Assembly (NCBI RefSeq): GCF_014358075.1
Contig: NZ_JACONT010000011.1
Coordinates: 1-64,000, forward strand
Length of the DNA: 64,000 bases
From: Sphingomonas albertensis
GTDB taxonomy: Bacteria > Pseudomonadota > Alphaproteobacteria > Sphingomonadales > Sphingomonadaceae
Reading direction: 5' to 3'
The notes beneath the pieces were generated by a model. That model saw only the letters and a list, made by a program, of their open reading frames with translations, did not search any database and was not told where the DNA came from. Below are positions 17,009-25,567 of this stretch, piece by piece. How positions within the stretch are numbered: the first letter of the stretch is position 1; every line of letters starts with the position of its first letter. The position numbers and the translations under genes were made by a program.

Positions 17009-17431
17009 ATGAAAGATATCGATGTGGTCAGCGGCGACGTCCTGGATGTCGCTCTGCGACTGCATCGTGATCTGGGGCCTGGACTGCTCGAAAGCGTTTA
17101 CGAAGCAGTCCTTGCGGGTCGATTGGTTGCCATGGGCTATACCGTTGCTCGCCAGCGTCCGATCGATATTGAGTTCGAAGGCTTGCACTTCGAAGCTGCG
17201 TTCCGGATTGATCTACTTGTTGACGACCGCTTGGTCGTCGAGATCAAATCGGTCGAGTGCCTCCTACCCGTCCACGCCAAGCAACTGCTGACCTATCTCA
17301 GGCTGACCAAACAGCCCGTCGGGCTGCTCATAAACTTCGGCGGCGCCACCCTGAGAGAGGGCGTCCGCCGCCTCGTCAACAACTATCGCCCGTCCGCGTC
17401 CTCCGCGCCTCTGCGCGAACAAATTTTTTGA
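17009..17431 (+). CDS. GxxExxY family protein
   Basis: This 140-residue protein carries the family signature in GPGLLESVYE and a downstream FRIDLLVDDRLVVEIKSVE segment that resembles the D...ExK core of PD-(D/E)XK nucleases. The biochemical role of the family is not established. The gene sits exactly between inverted repeats of CGCAGAGGCGCAGAG type. The right repeat encodes its C-terminus (RPSASSAPLREQIF). It is inserted between fabD and fabG on the same strand. The arrangement suggests a mobile or horizontally acquired cassette; that is inference. Confidence 0.85.
   Translation: MKDIDVVSGDVLDVALRLHRDLGPGLLESVYEAVLAGRLVAMGYTVARQRPIDIEFEGLHFEAAFRIDLLVDDRLVVEIKSVECLLPVHAKQLLTYLRLTKQPVGLLINFGGATLREGVRRLVNNYRPSASSAPLREQIF
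17394..17419. repeat. Right inverted repeat flanking GxxExxY gene
   Basis: CCGCGTCCTCCGCGCCTCTG and the following bases to 17419 are the reverse complement of 16978-17003 with two mismatches. It overlaps the 3' end of the GxxExxY coding sequence. Confidence 0.85.
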
Positions 17432-17445
17432 ATCTGGAGACCAAA

Positions 17446-18186
17446 ATGTTCGACCTCACAGGCATGACCGCCCTCGTCACCGGGGCATCCGGCGGGATCG
17501 GGTCCGAGATCGCCAAGGCCCTCGCCGCCCAAGGCGCCCGCCTGGCTGTGTCCGGCTCCAACGCCGACAAGCTCGAAGCCTTCCGCGCCAGCCTCGGCGG
17601 AGACCACGTCGCACTCCCCTGCAACCTCTCCGACGCAGCAGCCGTCGACGCGCTCGTCCCCCAGGCCGTCGAAGCACTCGGCGGCAAGCTCGACATCCTC
17701 GTCAACAACGCCGGCGTCACCCGTGACAATCTCGCGATGCGGATGAAGGACGACGATTGGGACAGCGTCATTCGCGTCAATCTCGAAGCCGCATTCCGCC
17801 TCATGCGCGCCGCCGCCAAGCCGATGATGAAGGCAAGGTTCGGCCGGATGATCTCGGTCACCTCGATCGTCGGCGTCACCGGCAATCCCGGGCAGGCCAA
17901 TTACGCCGCATCGAAGGCCGGCCTCATCGGCATGTCGAAATCGATGGCGCAGGAGCTCGCCAGCCGCGGCATCACCGTCAACTGCGTCGCGCCCGGTTTC
18001 ATCACCTCGCCGATGACCGACGCGCTGCCCGACGCGCAGAAGACCGCGCTCACCGCCAAGATTCCGGCCGGTCGCCTCGGCGAAGGCGCAGACATCGGCG
18101 CGGCGATCGTGTACCTTGCCAGCCGTGAAGCCGGCTACGTCACGGGACAAACCGTGCACGTGAACGGCGGGATGGCGATGATCTGA
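17446..18186 (+). CDS. fabG: 3-oxoacyl-[ACP] reductase
   Basis: FabG reduces 3-oxoacyl-ACP with NADPH in fatty acid elongation. This 246-residue short-chain dehydrogenase has the cofactor motif TGASGGIG (12-19), NNAG (87-90), and catalytic S140, Y153 and K157 (YAASK). It ends in the typical [13 protein letters not shown]. The ribosome site is TCTGGAG, 8 bp before the ATG. It begins 14 bp after the GxxExxY gene. Confidence 0.96.
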   Translation: MFDLTGMTALVTGASGGIGSEIAKALAAQGARLAVSGSNADKLEAFRASLGGDHVALPCNLSDAAAVDALVPQAVEALGGKLDILVNNAGVTRDNLAMRMKDDDWDSVIRVNLEAAFRLMRAAAKPMMKARFGRMISVTSIVGVTGNPGQANYAASKAGLIGMSKSMAQELASRGITVNCVAPGFITSPMTDALPDAQKTALTAKIPAGRLGEGADIGAAIVYLASREAGYVTGQTVHVNGGMAMI

Positions 18187-18263
18187 ACTTGCGCGCTGAA
18201 CTGCCGCGTTCTAGGTGCGTTCAGGAAATACCGAAAACCCCCAGATTTGAAGAGGGAACTACC

Positions 18264-18500
18264 ATGAGCGAGACAGCTGACCGCGTGAAGAAGATCGTCG
18301 TCGAGCATCTCGGCGTCGAAGCCGACAAGGTGACCGAGGACGCGAGCTTCATCGACGACCTGGGCGCAGACAGCCTCGACATCGTCGAACTCGTCATGGC
18401 GTTCGAGGAAGAGTTCGGTGTCGAGATCCCCGATGATGCCGCCGAGAAGATTGCGACCGTCAAGGACGCGATCACTTACATCGACGAGCACAAGGCCTGA
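18264..18500 (+). CDS. acpP: Acyl carrier protein
   Basis: This 78-residue acidic carrier protein is modified with 4'-phosphopantetheine on S37 in [10 protein letters not shown]. It has normal length and the standard helix pattern. A ribosome site (AAGAGGGA) precedes the ATG. It sits between fabG and fabF as in most proteobacteria and is followed by a strong terminator. Confidence 0.98.
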   Translation: MSETADRVKKIVVEHLGVEADKVTEDASFIDDLGADSLDIVELVMAFEEEFGVEIPDDAAEKIATVKDAITYIDEHKA

Positions 18501-18552
18501 TCAGGGTCTAGGGTTCAAACCTTTGGACCTGCCCTGAAGGGTGTGATTTGAG

Positions 18553-18589
18553 CGGCTCCCCGTCCTTGGGCAAAGAGGGCGGGGAGCCG
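18553..18589 (+). terminator. Rho-independent terminator after acpP
   Basis: The stem CGGCTCCCCG (18553-18562) pairs with CGGGGAGCCG (18580-18589) and is followed by TTTCGTTTT. It probably reduces read-through from acpP into fabF and helps give acpP its high separate expression. Confidence 0.85.
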
Positions 18590-18621
18590 TTTCGTTTTGA
18601 GAGCAGACGGAGTTTGAAGCC

Positions 18622-19884
18622 ATGCGGCGTGTCGTCGTAACCGGGCTAGGCCTGGTCACCCCTCTGGGGGCGGATGTTGAAACGGCCTGGGCGAATATCC
18701 TCGCCGGCAAGTCGGGTGCGGGCCCGATCACGCGCTTCGACGCGTCGGATCAGGTGTGCCGCATCGCGTGCGAGGTGAAGCCGGCCGACCACGAATATGG
18801 CTTTGATCCCGGCAAGCGCGTCGACCACAAGGTCCAGCGCCAGGTCGATCCTTTCATCATCTATGGCATCGACGCCGCAGGCCAGGCTCTGGAAGACGCC
18901 GGGCTGACTGAAATGACGCTTGAAGAGAGCTGGCGTGCCGGCGTCTCGATCGGCTCGGGCATCGGTGGCCTGCCGGGCATCGAGAGCGAATCGATCGTGC
19001 TCCACACCAAGGGCCCCCGCCGAGTCTCGCCGCATTTCGTGCACGGTCGCCTGATTAACCTGATCTCGGGCCAGGTCTCGATCAAATACGGCCTGCGCGG
19101 TCCGAATCACGCGGTCGTCACCGCCTGCTCGACCGGCGCGCACGCTATTGGCGATGCCGCGCGGATGATCGCGATGGACGACGCCGACGTGATGCTCGCG
19201 GGCGGCGCGGAGGGCACGGTCTGCCCGCTCGGCATCGCCGGGTTCGCACAGGCGCGCGCGCTGTCGACCAACTTCAACGATTCGCCCGAAAAGGCTTCGC
19301 GTCCGTACGACAAGGACCGCGACGGCTTCGTGATGGGCGAGGGCGCAGGCGTGCTGGTGCTCGAGGAATACGAGCACGCCAAGGCGCGCGGCGCGAAGAT
19401 GTATGCCGAGGTGATCGGCTACGGCCTGTCGGGCGACGCGTACCACGTCACCGCGCCGCATCCGGAAGGCGACGGTGCGTTCCGATCGATGCAGATGGCG
19501 ATCAAGAAGTCGGGCCTCAAGCTCGAGGACATCGACTACATCAATGCGCACGGCACCTCGACGCCTCTGGGTGACGAACTCGAACTCGGTGCGGTCCGTC
19601 GCCTGTTCGGCGATGCGATCTCGGATCTGTCGATGTCGTCGACCAAGTCCGCGATCGGCCATCTGCTCGGCGGTGCCGGCGCGGTCGAGAGCATCTTCTG
19701 CATCCTCGCGCTGCGCGACCAGATCGTCCCGCCGACGCTGAACCTCGACAATCCGAGCGACAGCTGCGTGGGTGTCGACCTCGTGCCCCACGTCGCAAAG
19801 AAGCGCGAAGTCCGCGCGGTGCTGAACAACTCGTTCGGTTTCGGCGGCACCAACGCCTCGCTGGTGATGACCAAGGTCCAGTAA
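18622..19884 (+). CDS. fabF: Beta-ketoacyl-ACP synthase II
   Basis: FabF condenses malonyl-ACP with acyl-ACP. The 420-residue protein has the catalytic C169 in TACSTGAHAIG, and the two histidines in NAHGTSTPLGD and KSAIGHLLGGAGAVE. The N-terminus RRVVVTGLGLVTPLG and C-terminus NSFGFGGTNASL are standard. It is separated from acpP by a terminator, so it probably has its own promoter. Confidence 0.97.
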   Translation: MRRVVVTGLGLVTPLGADVETAWANILAGKSGAGPITRFDASDQVCRIACEVKPADHEYGFDPGKRVDHKVQRQVDPFIIYGIDAAGQALEDAGLTEMTLEESWRAGVSIGSGIGGLPGIESESIVLHTKGPRRVSPHFVHGRLINLISGQVSIKYGLRGPNHAVVTACSTGAHAIGDAARMIAMDDADVMLAGGAEGTVCPLGIAGFAQARALSTNFNDSPEKASRPYDKDRDGFVMGEGAGVLVLEEYEHAKARGAKMYAEVIGYGLSGDAYHVTAPHPEGDGAFRSMQMAIKKSGLKLEDIDYINAHGTSTPLGDELELGAVRRLFGDAISDLSMSSTKSAIGHLLGGAGAVESIFCILALRDQIVPPTLNLDNPSDSCVGVDLVPHVAKKREVRAVLNNSFGFGGTNASLVMTKVQ

Positions 19885-19888
19885 TCCT

Positions 19889-19975
19889 GTTCCCCCGCGA
19901 AGGGTCACCCATCAAAGTAATACTTTGATGGGGCCCAAGGCGGGGGCCCAGACTGGGTCCCCGCCTTCGCGGTGA
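19889..19975. repeat. Family D palindromic repeat with a second palindrome nested in one arm
   Basis: The left arm GTTCCCCCGCGAAG is interrupted after 14 bp by about 30 bp that include a perfect 12-bp hairpin (CCCATCAAAGTA / TACTTTGATGGG, 19908-19932). The family D arm then resumes as GGCGGGGGCCCAG, followed by CTGGGTCCCCGCCTTCGCGG. The AT-rich hairpin differs in composition from its surroundings. Confidence 0.7.
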
Positions 19976-19989
19976 TCCAAGGAGTACCA

Positions 19990-20958
19990 ATGCGCAAGGT
20001 CGGCTGTTTCGGACTCGTCTTAGGCTTGGCGGCAGTCGTGGCGCTGTTCCTGGTCGTCCAGGGCTGGGGCGGCGCTGGCCCAGCACCGCGCACGCTGACC
20101 GTGCAGATCGGCGAGGGCAGTACGCTGGCCGGCGCAGCCACCGAACTCGAAAAGGCCGGCGCGATCCCCTCGGCCCGCCGCTTCCGCCTGTACGCCCGCT
20201 TGTTCGGCTCAGGCGATCCGATCAAGGCGGGCGAATACCGCATCGCGCCGCACACCAGCCAGTCCGACATCCTGAAACTGATGCAGGGCGGCAAGGTCGT
20301 CCAGCGCCTCGTCGTCGTCCCCGAAGGCTATCCCTCGGTCCTCGTCCACGACGCGCTGATGAAGGCCGACGGCTTGGCCGGCACCGTGCCCGTCCCCGCT
20401 GAAGGCTCGATCCTCCCCGACAGCTACGCCTTCCAGGCCGGCGATACCCGCGCCTCGGTCGTCACGCGGATGCAGGCGGCGATGAAGACCTACCTCGCGA
20501 CAGCCTGGGCCGCGCGCAAGTCCGGCATCGCGGTGACGACTCCCGAACAGGCGATCATCCTCGCCTCGATCGTCGAGAAGGAAACCGGCAAGCCGTCCGA
20601 ACGCCGCACCGTCGCTGCGGTCTACGGCAATCGCCTGCGGGGCGGCATGCCGCTTCAGGCGGACCCCACGGTGATCTACCCGATCACCAAGGGCCGCCCG
20701 CTAGGCCGCCGCATCCTGCGATCGGAACTGCACGCGAAGAACGGCTACAACACCTATGCCGAAGCCGGCCTGCCGGTCGGCCCGATCGCCAACCCCGGCC
20801 GCGCCTCGATCGACGCGGTGCTCGACCCGGCTCAAACGAACGCGCTCTACTTCGTAGCAGACGGCACCGGCGGCCACGTGTTCGCGAACACGCTGGCCGA
20901 ACACAACGCCAACGTGAAGAAATGGTACGCCATCCGCAAAGCCCGCGGCGAAATGTAG
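19990..20958 (+). CDS. mltG: Endolytic murein transglycosylase MltG
   Basis: MltG cleaves nascent peptidoglycan glycan strands and helps set chain length. The 322-residue protein has one N-terminal membrane helix (about 8-27) and a YceG domain. The catalytic E196 is in ILASIVEKETGK, followed by AAVYGNRLRGGMPLQADPTV and YNTYAEAGLPVGPIANPG. The start has a good site (AAGGAG) right at the edge of the upstream palindrome. The usual neighbour order fabF-mltG is kept. Confidence 0.95.
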   Translation: MRKVGCFGLVLGLAAVVALFLVVQGWGGAGPAPRTLTVQIGEGSTLAGAATELEKAGAIPSARRFRLYARLFGSGDPIKAGEYRIAPHTSQSDILKLMQGGKVVQRLVVVPEGYPSVLVHDALMKADGLAGTVPVPAEGSILPDSYAFQAGDTRASVVTRMQAAMKTYLATAWAARKSGIAVTTPEQAIILASIVEKETGKPSERRTVAAVYGNRLRGGMPLQADPTVIYPITKGRPLGRRILRSELHAKNGYNTYAEAGLPVGPIANPGRASIDAVLDPAQTNALYFVADGTGGHVFANTLAEHNANVKKWYAIRKARGEM

Positions 20959-20970
20959 CCACCGTCCGGC

Positions 20971-21074
20971 TCCCCTCCCTGAAAGGGAGGGGTAGGGGGT
21001 GGGTTGGTCTGCAACTGCCGGAGCGTCCGCCAAGCGGCCGACCCACCCCCGGCCCCTCCCTTCCAGGGAGGGGT
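20971..21074. repeat. Palindromic intergenic repeat, family A, copy 3
   Basis: The arms TCCCTGAAAGGGAGGGG and CCCTCCCTTCCAGGGAGGGG flank GGGGTGGGTTGGTC and GGCCGACCCACCCCC. A decayed tail of similar AGGAAGGGG pieces continues to about 21142. It lies between the convergent mltG and eda genes. Confidence 0.75.
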
Positions 21075-21144
21075 GAAGAAGATAAGCCCCTCCTTCCGGG
21101 GGGGGGGAAGAAGATCAGCCCTTTCCTTTCAAGGAAGGGGAAGC

Positions 21145-21765
21145 CTAACCCCGTAACGCGTTGGCCGCGCGCGCCTTGATCTCGATCTCGGCCATCGTCC
21201 CGCCGGTCACCCAGCTCCCGCCCACGCAGAGCACCGGCTTGAACGCCAGCCATTCGGGGGCGCTCGCCTCGGTGATCCCGCCGGTCGGGCAGAATCTGCA
21301 CTGGTAAAACGGCGCGGCCAGAGCCTTCAGCGCCTTCAACCCGCCATTCGCCTCGGCCGGGAAGAACTTGAAGTGCGTCAGCCCCAGGTCGAGCCCGGTC
21401 ATGATATCCGCCGCATTGGCGATTCCCGGCAGGAATGGAATGCCGCTCTCGATAATCGGCATGGCGAGGCGTTCGGTCAGGCCCGGCGAGACGATGAATT
21501 CCGCACCGGCATCGCGCACCTGCGCAAACTGCTGCGTGTTGACGACAGTCCCGGCACCGACGATCGCGCCCGGCACCTTCTTCATTTCCGCTATTGCCTC
21601 CAGCGCGGCGCCGGTGCGCAACGTCACTTCGAGCACGCGCAGGCCACCCGCGACCAGCGCCTCGGCGAGCGGACGGGCGAGCGCGGCGTCCTCGATCACT
21701 AGCACCGGGATGACGGCGCTGGTCTGCATGATGTCAGCGATTGTGCGCAAGGGGGTTGCGGTCAT
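21145..21765 (-). CDS. eda: KDPG/KHG aldolase
   Basis: Eda splits 2-keto-3-deoxy-6-phosphogluconate into pyruvate and glyceraldehyde 3-phosphate, the last step of the Entner-Doudoroff pathway. The 206-residue TIM-barrel protein has the catalytic E46 (LEVTLRT) and the Schiff-base K133 (THFKFFPAE), plus FCPTGGI for phosphate binding. Its ATG overlaps the glk stop (ATGA at 21762-21765). Last gene of the zwf-pgl-edd-glk-eda set. Confidence 0.96.
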   Translation of the reverse strand: MTATPLRTIADIMQTSAVIPVLVIEDAALARPLAEALVAGGLRVLEVTLRTGAALEAIAEMKKVPGAIVGAGTVVNTQQFAQVRDAGAEFIVSPGLTERLAMPIIESGIPFLPGIANAADIMTGLDLGLTHFKFFPAEANGGLKALKALAAPFYQCRFCPTGGITEASAPEWLAFKPVLCVGGSWVTGGTMAEIEIKARAANALRG

Positions 21766-22730
21766 TGCGTATGTTCCTGTGCGAAGGCGGCCGCGGCGCC
21801 AAACAGGCCGGGCTGGGGATGGGTGATGAGCTTGACGGGCATCGCCGCCATCATGCCCTGGAAGCGGCCCTTGGCGACGAAGCGCTGGTCGAAGCCCGAG
21901 CGTATCAGGCGATCCTTGATCCGGAAGCCGAGGCCGCCGGCGATCACGACCGCCTTCGCGCCCTGCGCCAGCGCCAGATCGCCGGCGACCGCGCCGAGCG
22001 CGAGGCAGAACCGATCGAGCGCGGCGAGCGCGATCGAATCGGTGCCGTCGATCGCCTCGGTCCAGATCGTCTTGTCGTCATGGCTGGGGACCGCGCGGCC
22101 CTCCAGCGCGGCGAGCGTCTCGTAGATCGCGACGATGCCGGGTCCAGCGACGACGCGCTCGGCCGAAACGCGCGTGAACGTCTTCCGCAGCCGCTTGAGC
22201 AAAGCATCCTCGATCCCGTCGAGCGGGGCGAAGTCCATATGCCCGCCCTCAGTCTCCAGGACCTGATAGCCGTTTTTCCGGCGCAGCAACTGCGCGACGC
22301 CGAGCCCGGTACCGGGGCCGCAGATCGTCGTGATGCCCTCGGATGGCAGCGGCGTATCGGGCCCGCAGAGATGGATGAAGTCGCTGCTCGGCACCTGCGC
22401 GACGGCATGGCCGACCGCGCCGAAATCGTTGACCACCACCCACTGGTCGGCCTTCAGCCGCTCGGTGATCAACGACTTGCGGATGATCCACGGGTTATTG
22501 GTCAGCCGGATGACGTCGTTCGCGACCGGCGACGCGACCGCGATCGCCAGTGCGCGGGGGAGGGGGCGACCGAGCCCCGCCTCGAACGCCTGATACGCGG
22601 TCTGGAGCGACGCGTGGTCCGCGGTCTTCAGCGTCGCCGGTTCGCCGAGCGACACGACGCGGCCGTTCTCGACCTCGGCGATCGCGAAGCGCGCGTGCGT
22701 CCCGCCGATATCTGCCGCTACGATTTCCAT
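21762..22730 (-). CDS. glk: Glucokinase
   Basis: Glk phosphorylates glucose with ATP. The 322-residue protein is of the proteobacterial Glk family: phosphate-binding loop DIGGTHARF at the N-terminus, the catalytic aspartate in VVNDFGAVG, GPGTGLGVA and the EGGHMDF motif. It lies within the Entner-Doudoroff gene set, between edd and eda, and overlaps the eda start by 4 bp. Confidence 0.95.
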   Translation of the reverse strand: MEIVAADIGGTHARFAIAEVENGRVVSLGEPATLKTADHASLQTAYQAFEAGLGRPLPRALAIAVASPVANDVIRLTNNPWIIRKSLITERLKADQWVVVNDFGAVGHAVAQVPSSDFIHLCGPDTPLPSEGITTICGPGTGLGVAQLLRRKNGYQVLETEGGHMDFAPLDGIEDALLKRLRKTFTRVSAERVVAGPGIVAIYETLAALEGRAVPSHDDKTIWTEAIDGTDSIALAALDRFCLALGAVAGDLALAQGAKAVVIAGGLGFRIKDRLIRSGFDQRFVAKGRFQGMMAAMPVKLITHPQPGLFGAAAAFAQEHTQ

Positions 22731-22751
22731 TCGTCTCTCTCCAACATACTT

Positions 22752-22867
22752 CCGTTCGTCCCGAGTAGCCGTCGAGCTTGTCGAGATGGCGTATCGACGG
22801 ACATGCCGCGGGGTGTCCGTCGATACGGGCTCTCGACTTCGCTCGATCCCTACTCGGGACGAACGGA
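22752..22867. repeat. Palindromic intergenic repeat, family F, copy 1
   Basis: The outer arms CCGTTCGTCCCGAGTAGCCG and CTACTCGGGACGAACGG are inverted. The inner parts contain TCGAGCTTGTCGAGATG and TCTCGACTTCGCTCGAT. The element fills the gap between edd and glk inside the Entner-Doudoroff set. Confidence 0.85.
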
Positions 22868-22874
22868 ACCCTAC

Positions 22875-24695
22875 TTACAGCCCAGCGCCCGCCAGCATCG
22901 CCGACGCACCCTTTTCGGCCTCGTCGGCAAGCCCGCGGAACATCCCGAACAGCTCGCGCCCCATGCCGCTCACCGGTGGCGGTACCGCGACCATGCGGCG
23001 CGTCGCCCACTCGTCGGCATCGACCAGCGCCTCCAGCGTGCCGTTGACCGCATCCACCCGGATCATGTCGCCATCGCGTATCAACCCAATCGCGCCATCC
23101 AGCAGCGCCTCGGGCGAGCAATGGATCGCGCACGGCACTTTCCCGCTCGCCCCCGACATCCGCCCATCGGTGACCAGCGCCACCTTGAACCCACGATTCT
23201 GCAACACCCCCAGCGGCGGCGTCAGCTTGTGCAGTTCGGGCATGCCGTTCGCCCGCGGCCCCTGGAAGCGGACGACGACGACGACGTCCTTCTCCAGTTC
23301 GCCGCGCTTGAATGCTTCGATCACGTCGAGCTGATCATCGAACACCATCGCAGGCGCCTCGACGATCCACCGCTCGCGCTCGACCGCGGAAACCTTGATG
23401 CACGCGCGGCCGATATTGCCCGCGAGGATCCGCATGCCCCCATCCGGCGAAAACGGTGCGGTGGCGGGGCGCAGGATCGTCTCGTCGCCGCTGTCCGGCG
23501 TATCGCGCCAGGCGAGCGTATCGCCTTCTACGACCGCGGTCTTCGAATATGCCGACAGATCCTCGCCGCCGATCGTCATGATATCGCCGTGCAACAGACC
23601 TTCGCCGAGCAGTTCGCGGATCACGTAGGGCATGCCGCCGGCTGCCTCGAACGCGTTCACGTCCGCCGAGCCGTTGGGATAGACGCGCGCGATCAGTGGT
23701 ACCGCGCAGGAGAGGCGGTCGAAATCCTCCCAGTCGATGATGATCCCCGCCGCGCGAGCGATCGCCGGCACGTGGAGCAGATGGTTGGTCGAGCCGCCGG
23801 TCGCGAGCAGGCCGACCGCGGCGTTCACGATCGCCTTCTCGTCGACGCAATGCCCGAGCGGCCGATACGAATCGCCGCGTGCGCCGATCTTCGCCAGCCG
23901 GTGCACCGCCGCCCGCGTCAGTTCCTGGCGCAGCTTGGTACCCGGATTGACGAACGCCGCGCCCGGCATGTGGAGGCCCATGACCTCCATCATCATCTGG
24001 TTGGTGTTCGCGGTGCCGTAGAAGGTGCACGTACCCTTCGAATGATACGCGCCAATCTCGGCCTCGAGCAGTTCCTCGCGCCCTACCAGCCCCTCGGCGA
24101 ATTTCTCGCGGACGGCGGCCTTGGCCTTGTTGGGCAGGCCCGTGGGCATCGGTCCGCCGGGGATCAGCACCATCGGCAGATGCCCGAACCGTAGCGCGCC
24201 CATGAGCAAACCCGGCACGATCTTGTCGCAGATGCCGAGCAGCGCCGCGCCCTCGAATGTGCCGTGCGACAGCGCGATCGCCGTGCTCAGCGCGATGGTG
24301 TCGCGGCTGAACAGCGACAGCTCCATGCCCGGATAGCCCTGCGTCACGCCGTCGCACATCGCCGGCACGCCGCCCGCGACCTGCGCGGTCGCGCCGGCCT
24401 CACGCGCCCAGATCTTCATCAGCTCGGGGTAGCGACAATAGACCGCGTGCGCCGACAGCATGTCGTTATACGCGGTGACGATGCCGATGTTCATGCCGGC
24501 ATCGGCCTTCATCGCGTCGCGGTCCTCCTCGGTCCCGGCATAGGCGTGGGCGAGGTTCGCGCAGCCTAAGCCCGGACGACGGACCTGCGCCGCCGCCTCG
24601 CGCTCGATCAGCGCGAGATAGGCGGCGCGGCTGTCGCGCGAGCGTTCGATGATCCGGTCGGTGACCGCGGAGACGACGGCGTTGAGCATCGTCAC
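22875..24695 (-). CDS. edd: Phosphogluconate dehydratase
   Basis: Edd dehydrates 6-phosphogluconate to KDPG, the defining Entner-Doudoroff step. The 606-residue protein belongs to the IlvD/Edd iron-sulfur family, with AYNDMLSAH, VPAMCDGVTQG, LLGICDKIVPG, TCTFYGTANTNQ and VTDGRMSGASGKVP. It is clearly the sugar-acid paralogue of the ilvD product at 3586-5307. Its ATG overlaps the pgl stop codon (ATGA at 24692-24695). Confidence 0.96.
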   Translation of the reverse strand: MTMLNAVVSAVTDRIIERSRDSRAAYLALIEREAAAQVRRPGLGCANLAHAYAGTEEDRDAMKADAGMNIGIVTAYNDMLSAHAVYCRYPELMKIWAREAGATAQVAGGVPAMCDGVTQGYPGMELSLFSRDTIALSTAIALSHGTFEGAALLGICDKIVPGLLMGALRFGHLPMVLIPGGPMPTGLPNKAKAAVREKFAEGLVGREELLEAEIGAYHSKGTCTFYGTANTNQMMMEVMGLHMPGAAFVNPGTKLRQELTRAAVHRLAKIGARGDSYRPLGHCVDEKAIVNAAVGLLATGGSTNHLLHVPAIARAAGIIIDWEDFDRLSCAVPLIARVYPNGSADVNAFEAAGGMPYVIRELLGEGLLHGDIMTIGGEDLSAYSKTAVVEGDTLAWRDTPDSGDETILRPATAPFSPDGGMRILAGNIGRACIKVSAVERERWIVEAPAMVFDDQLDVIEAFKRGELEKDVVVVVRFQGPRANGMPELHKLTPPLGVLQNRGFKVALVTDGRMSGASGKVPCAIHCSPEALLDGAIGLIRDGDMIRVDAVNGTLEALVDADEWATRRMVAVPPPVSGMGRELFGMFRGLADEAEKGASAMLAGAGL

Positions 24696-25396
24696 GGCGC
24701 CCAGTGCACGTCGACCGGCAGCTCGACCTCGGCCAGCACGCGGCCGATCGGGTAGGACGACGACGGCCCCTGTTCGATCGCCTGCTCCAGCACCTTTTTC
24801 TTCGCGTCGCCGGTGATCATGATCATCAGCGCCTTCGACGATGCGATCGCCGCGGCCGACAGCGTTACGCGTGCAAGCGGTGCCTCTGGCGGGAGCGGAT
24901 CGGGCATCACGCCGAGCGCACGACGTTCCTTGGGACCGCTCAGCGCCTCGTCGTAATCGGGGCCGGGGAAGATCGACGCGGTATGCCCGTCGCCGCCCAT
25001 GCCGAGCAGGCAGAAGTCGAGCGGCCAGTGCAGATCCTGCATCAGCGCATCCGCCGAGCGACCGGCAGCCTTGTAGTCCGACATCGCCTCGGGAACGATC
25101 GGCTTCACGCGCGCGCCCTTGGGGAGGAAGATCTTCGCCAGCGCCGTCACGTTGGACAGCGGATCGCCGAGCTTCACGATACGCTCGTCGCCGGGGATGA
25201 TCGTGACCTTCTTCCAGTCGAGCTTCGCCTGGGCGAGCTTCTCATATGCCGCGAACGGCGTCTTGCCGCCCGCGAGCGCGATCACCGCCGAGCCGCGCGC
25301 GTCGAGCGCACTCTCGATGACGAACTGGATATCGCCTGCGACTGCATTGGCGAGCTCGTCGGAATCCTCGTAATCCCACCATTCGATTTCGGTCAT
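24692..25396 (-). CDS. pgl: 6-phosphogluconolactonase
   Basis: Pgl hydrolyses 6-phosphogluconolactone made by Zwf. The 234-residue protein has the NagB-like fold: AGGKTPFAAYEKLA, PGDERIVKLGDPLSN and LGMGGDGHTASIFPG. The start MTEIEWWDYED was preferred over a frame running to 25495, which would read through the family F repeat. It lies between zwf and edd. Confidence 0.95.
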   Translation of the reverse strand: MTEIEWWDYEDSDELANAVAGDIQFVIESALDARGSAVIALAGGKTPFAAYEKLAQAKLDWKKVTIIPGDERIVKLGDPLSNVTALAKIFLPKGARVKPIVPEAMSDYKAAGRSADALMQDLHWPLDFCLLGMGGDGHTASIFPGPDYDEALSGPKERRALGVMPDPLPPEAPLARVTLSAAAIASSKALMIMITGDAKKKVLEQAIEQGPSSSYPIGRVLAEVELPVDVHWAP

Positions 25397-25433
25397 AAAC
25401 TTGAACTCACTCAGAAAATTGCTGTCAAAAATG

Positions 25434-25555
25434 CCGTTCGTGCCGAGTAGGGATCGAGCGAAGTCGAGATCCCGTATCGAGGTATAATGCCACAATCGGG
25501 CCGATCCCTCGATACGCCTTCTCGACTTCGCTCGAAGGCTACTCGGGACGAACGG
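25434..25555. repeat. Palindromic intergenic repeat, family F, copy 2
   Basis: The arms CCGTTCGTGCCGAGTAGG and CTACTCGGGACGAACGG flank inner TCGAGCGAAGTCGAGAT and TCTCGACTTCGCTCGA. It lies between zwf and pgl, in the same pathway cluster as copy 1. Confidence 0.85.
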
Positions 25556-25567
25556 AAGAAAACAAAC

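Noticed and set aside
21741-24194. Long + strand frame across eda, glk and edd
   Set aside because: It is antisense to three well-supported genes and crosses an intergenic palindrome. No recognisable protein features.
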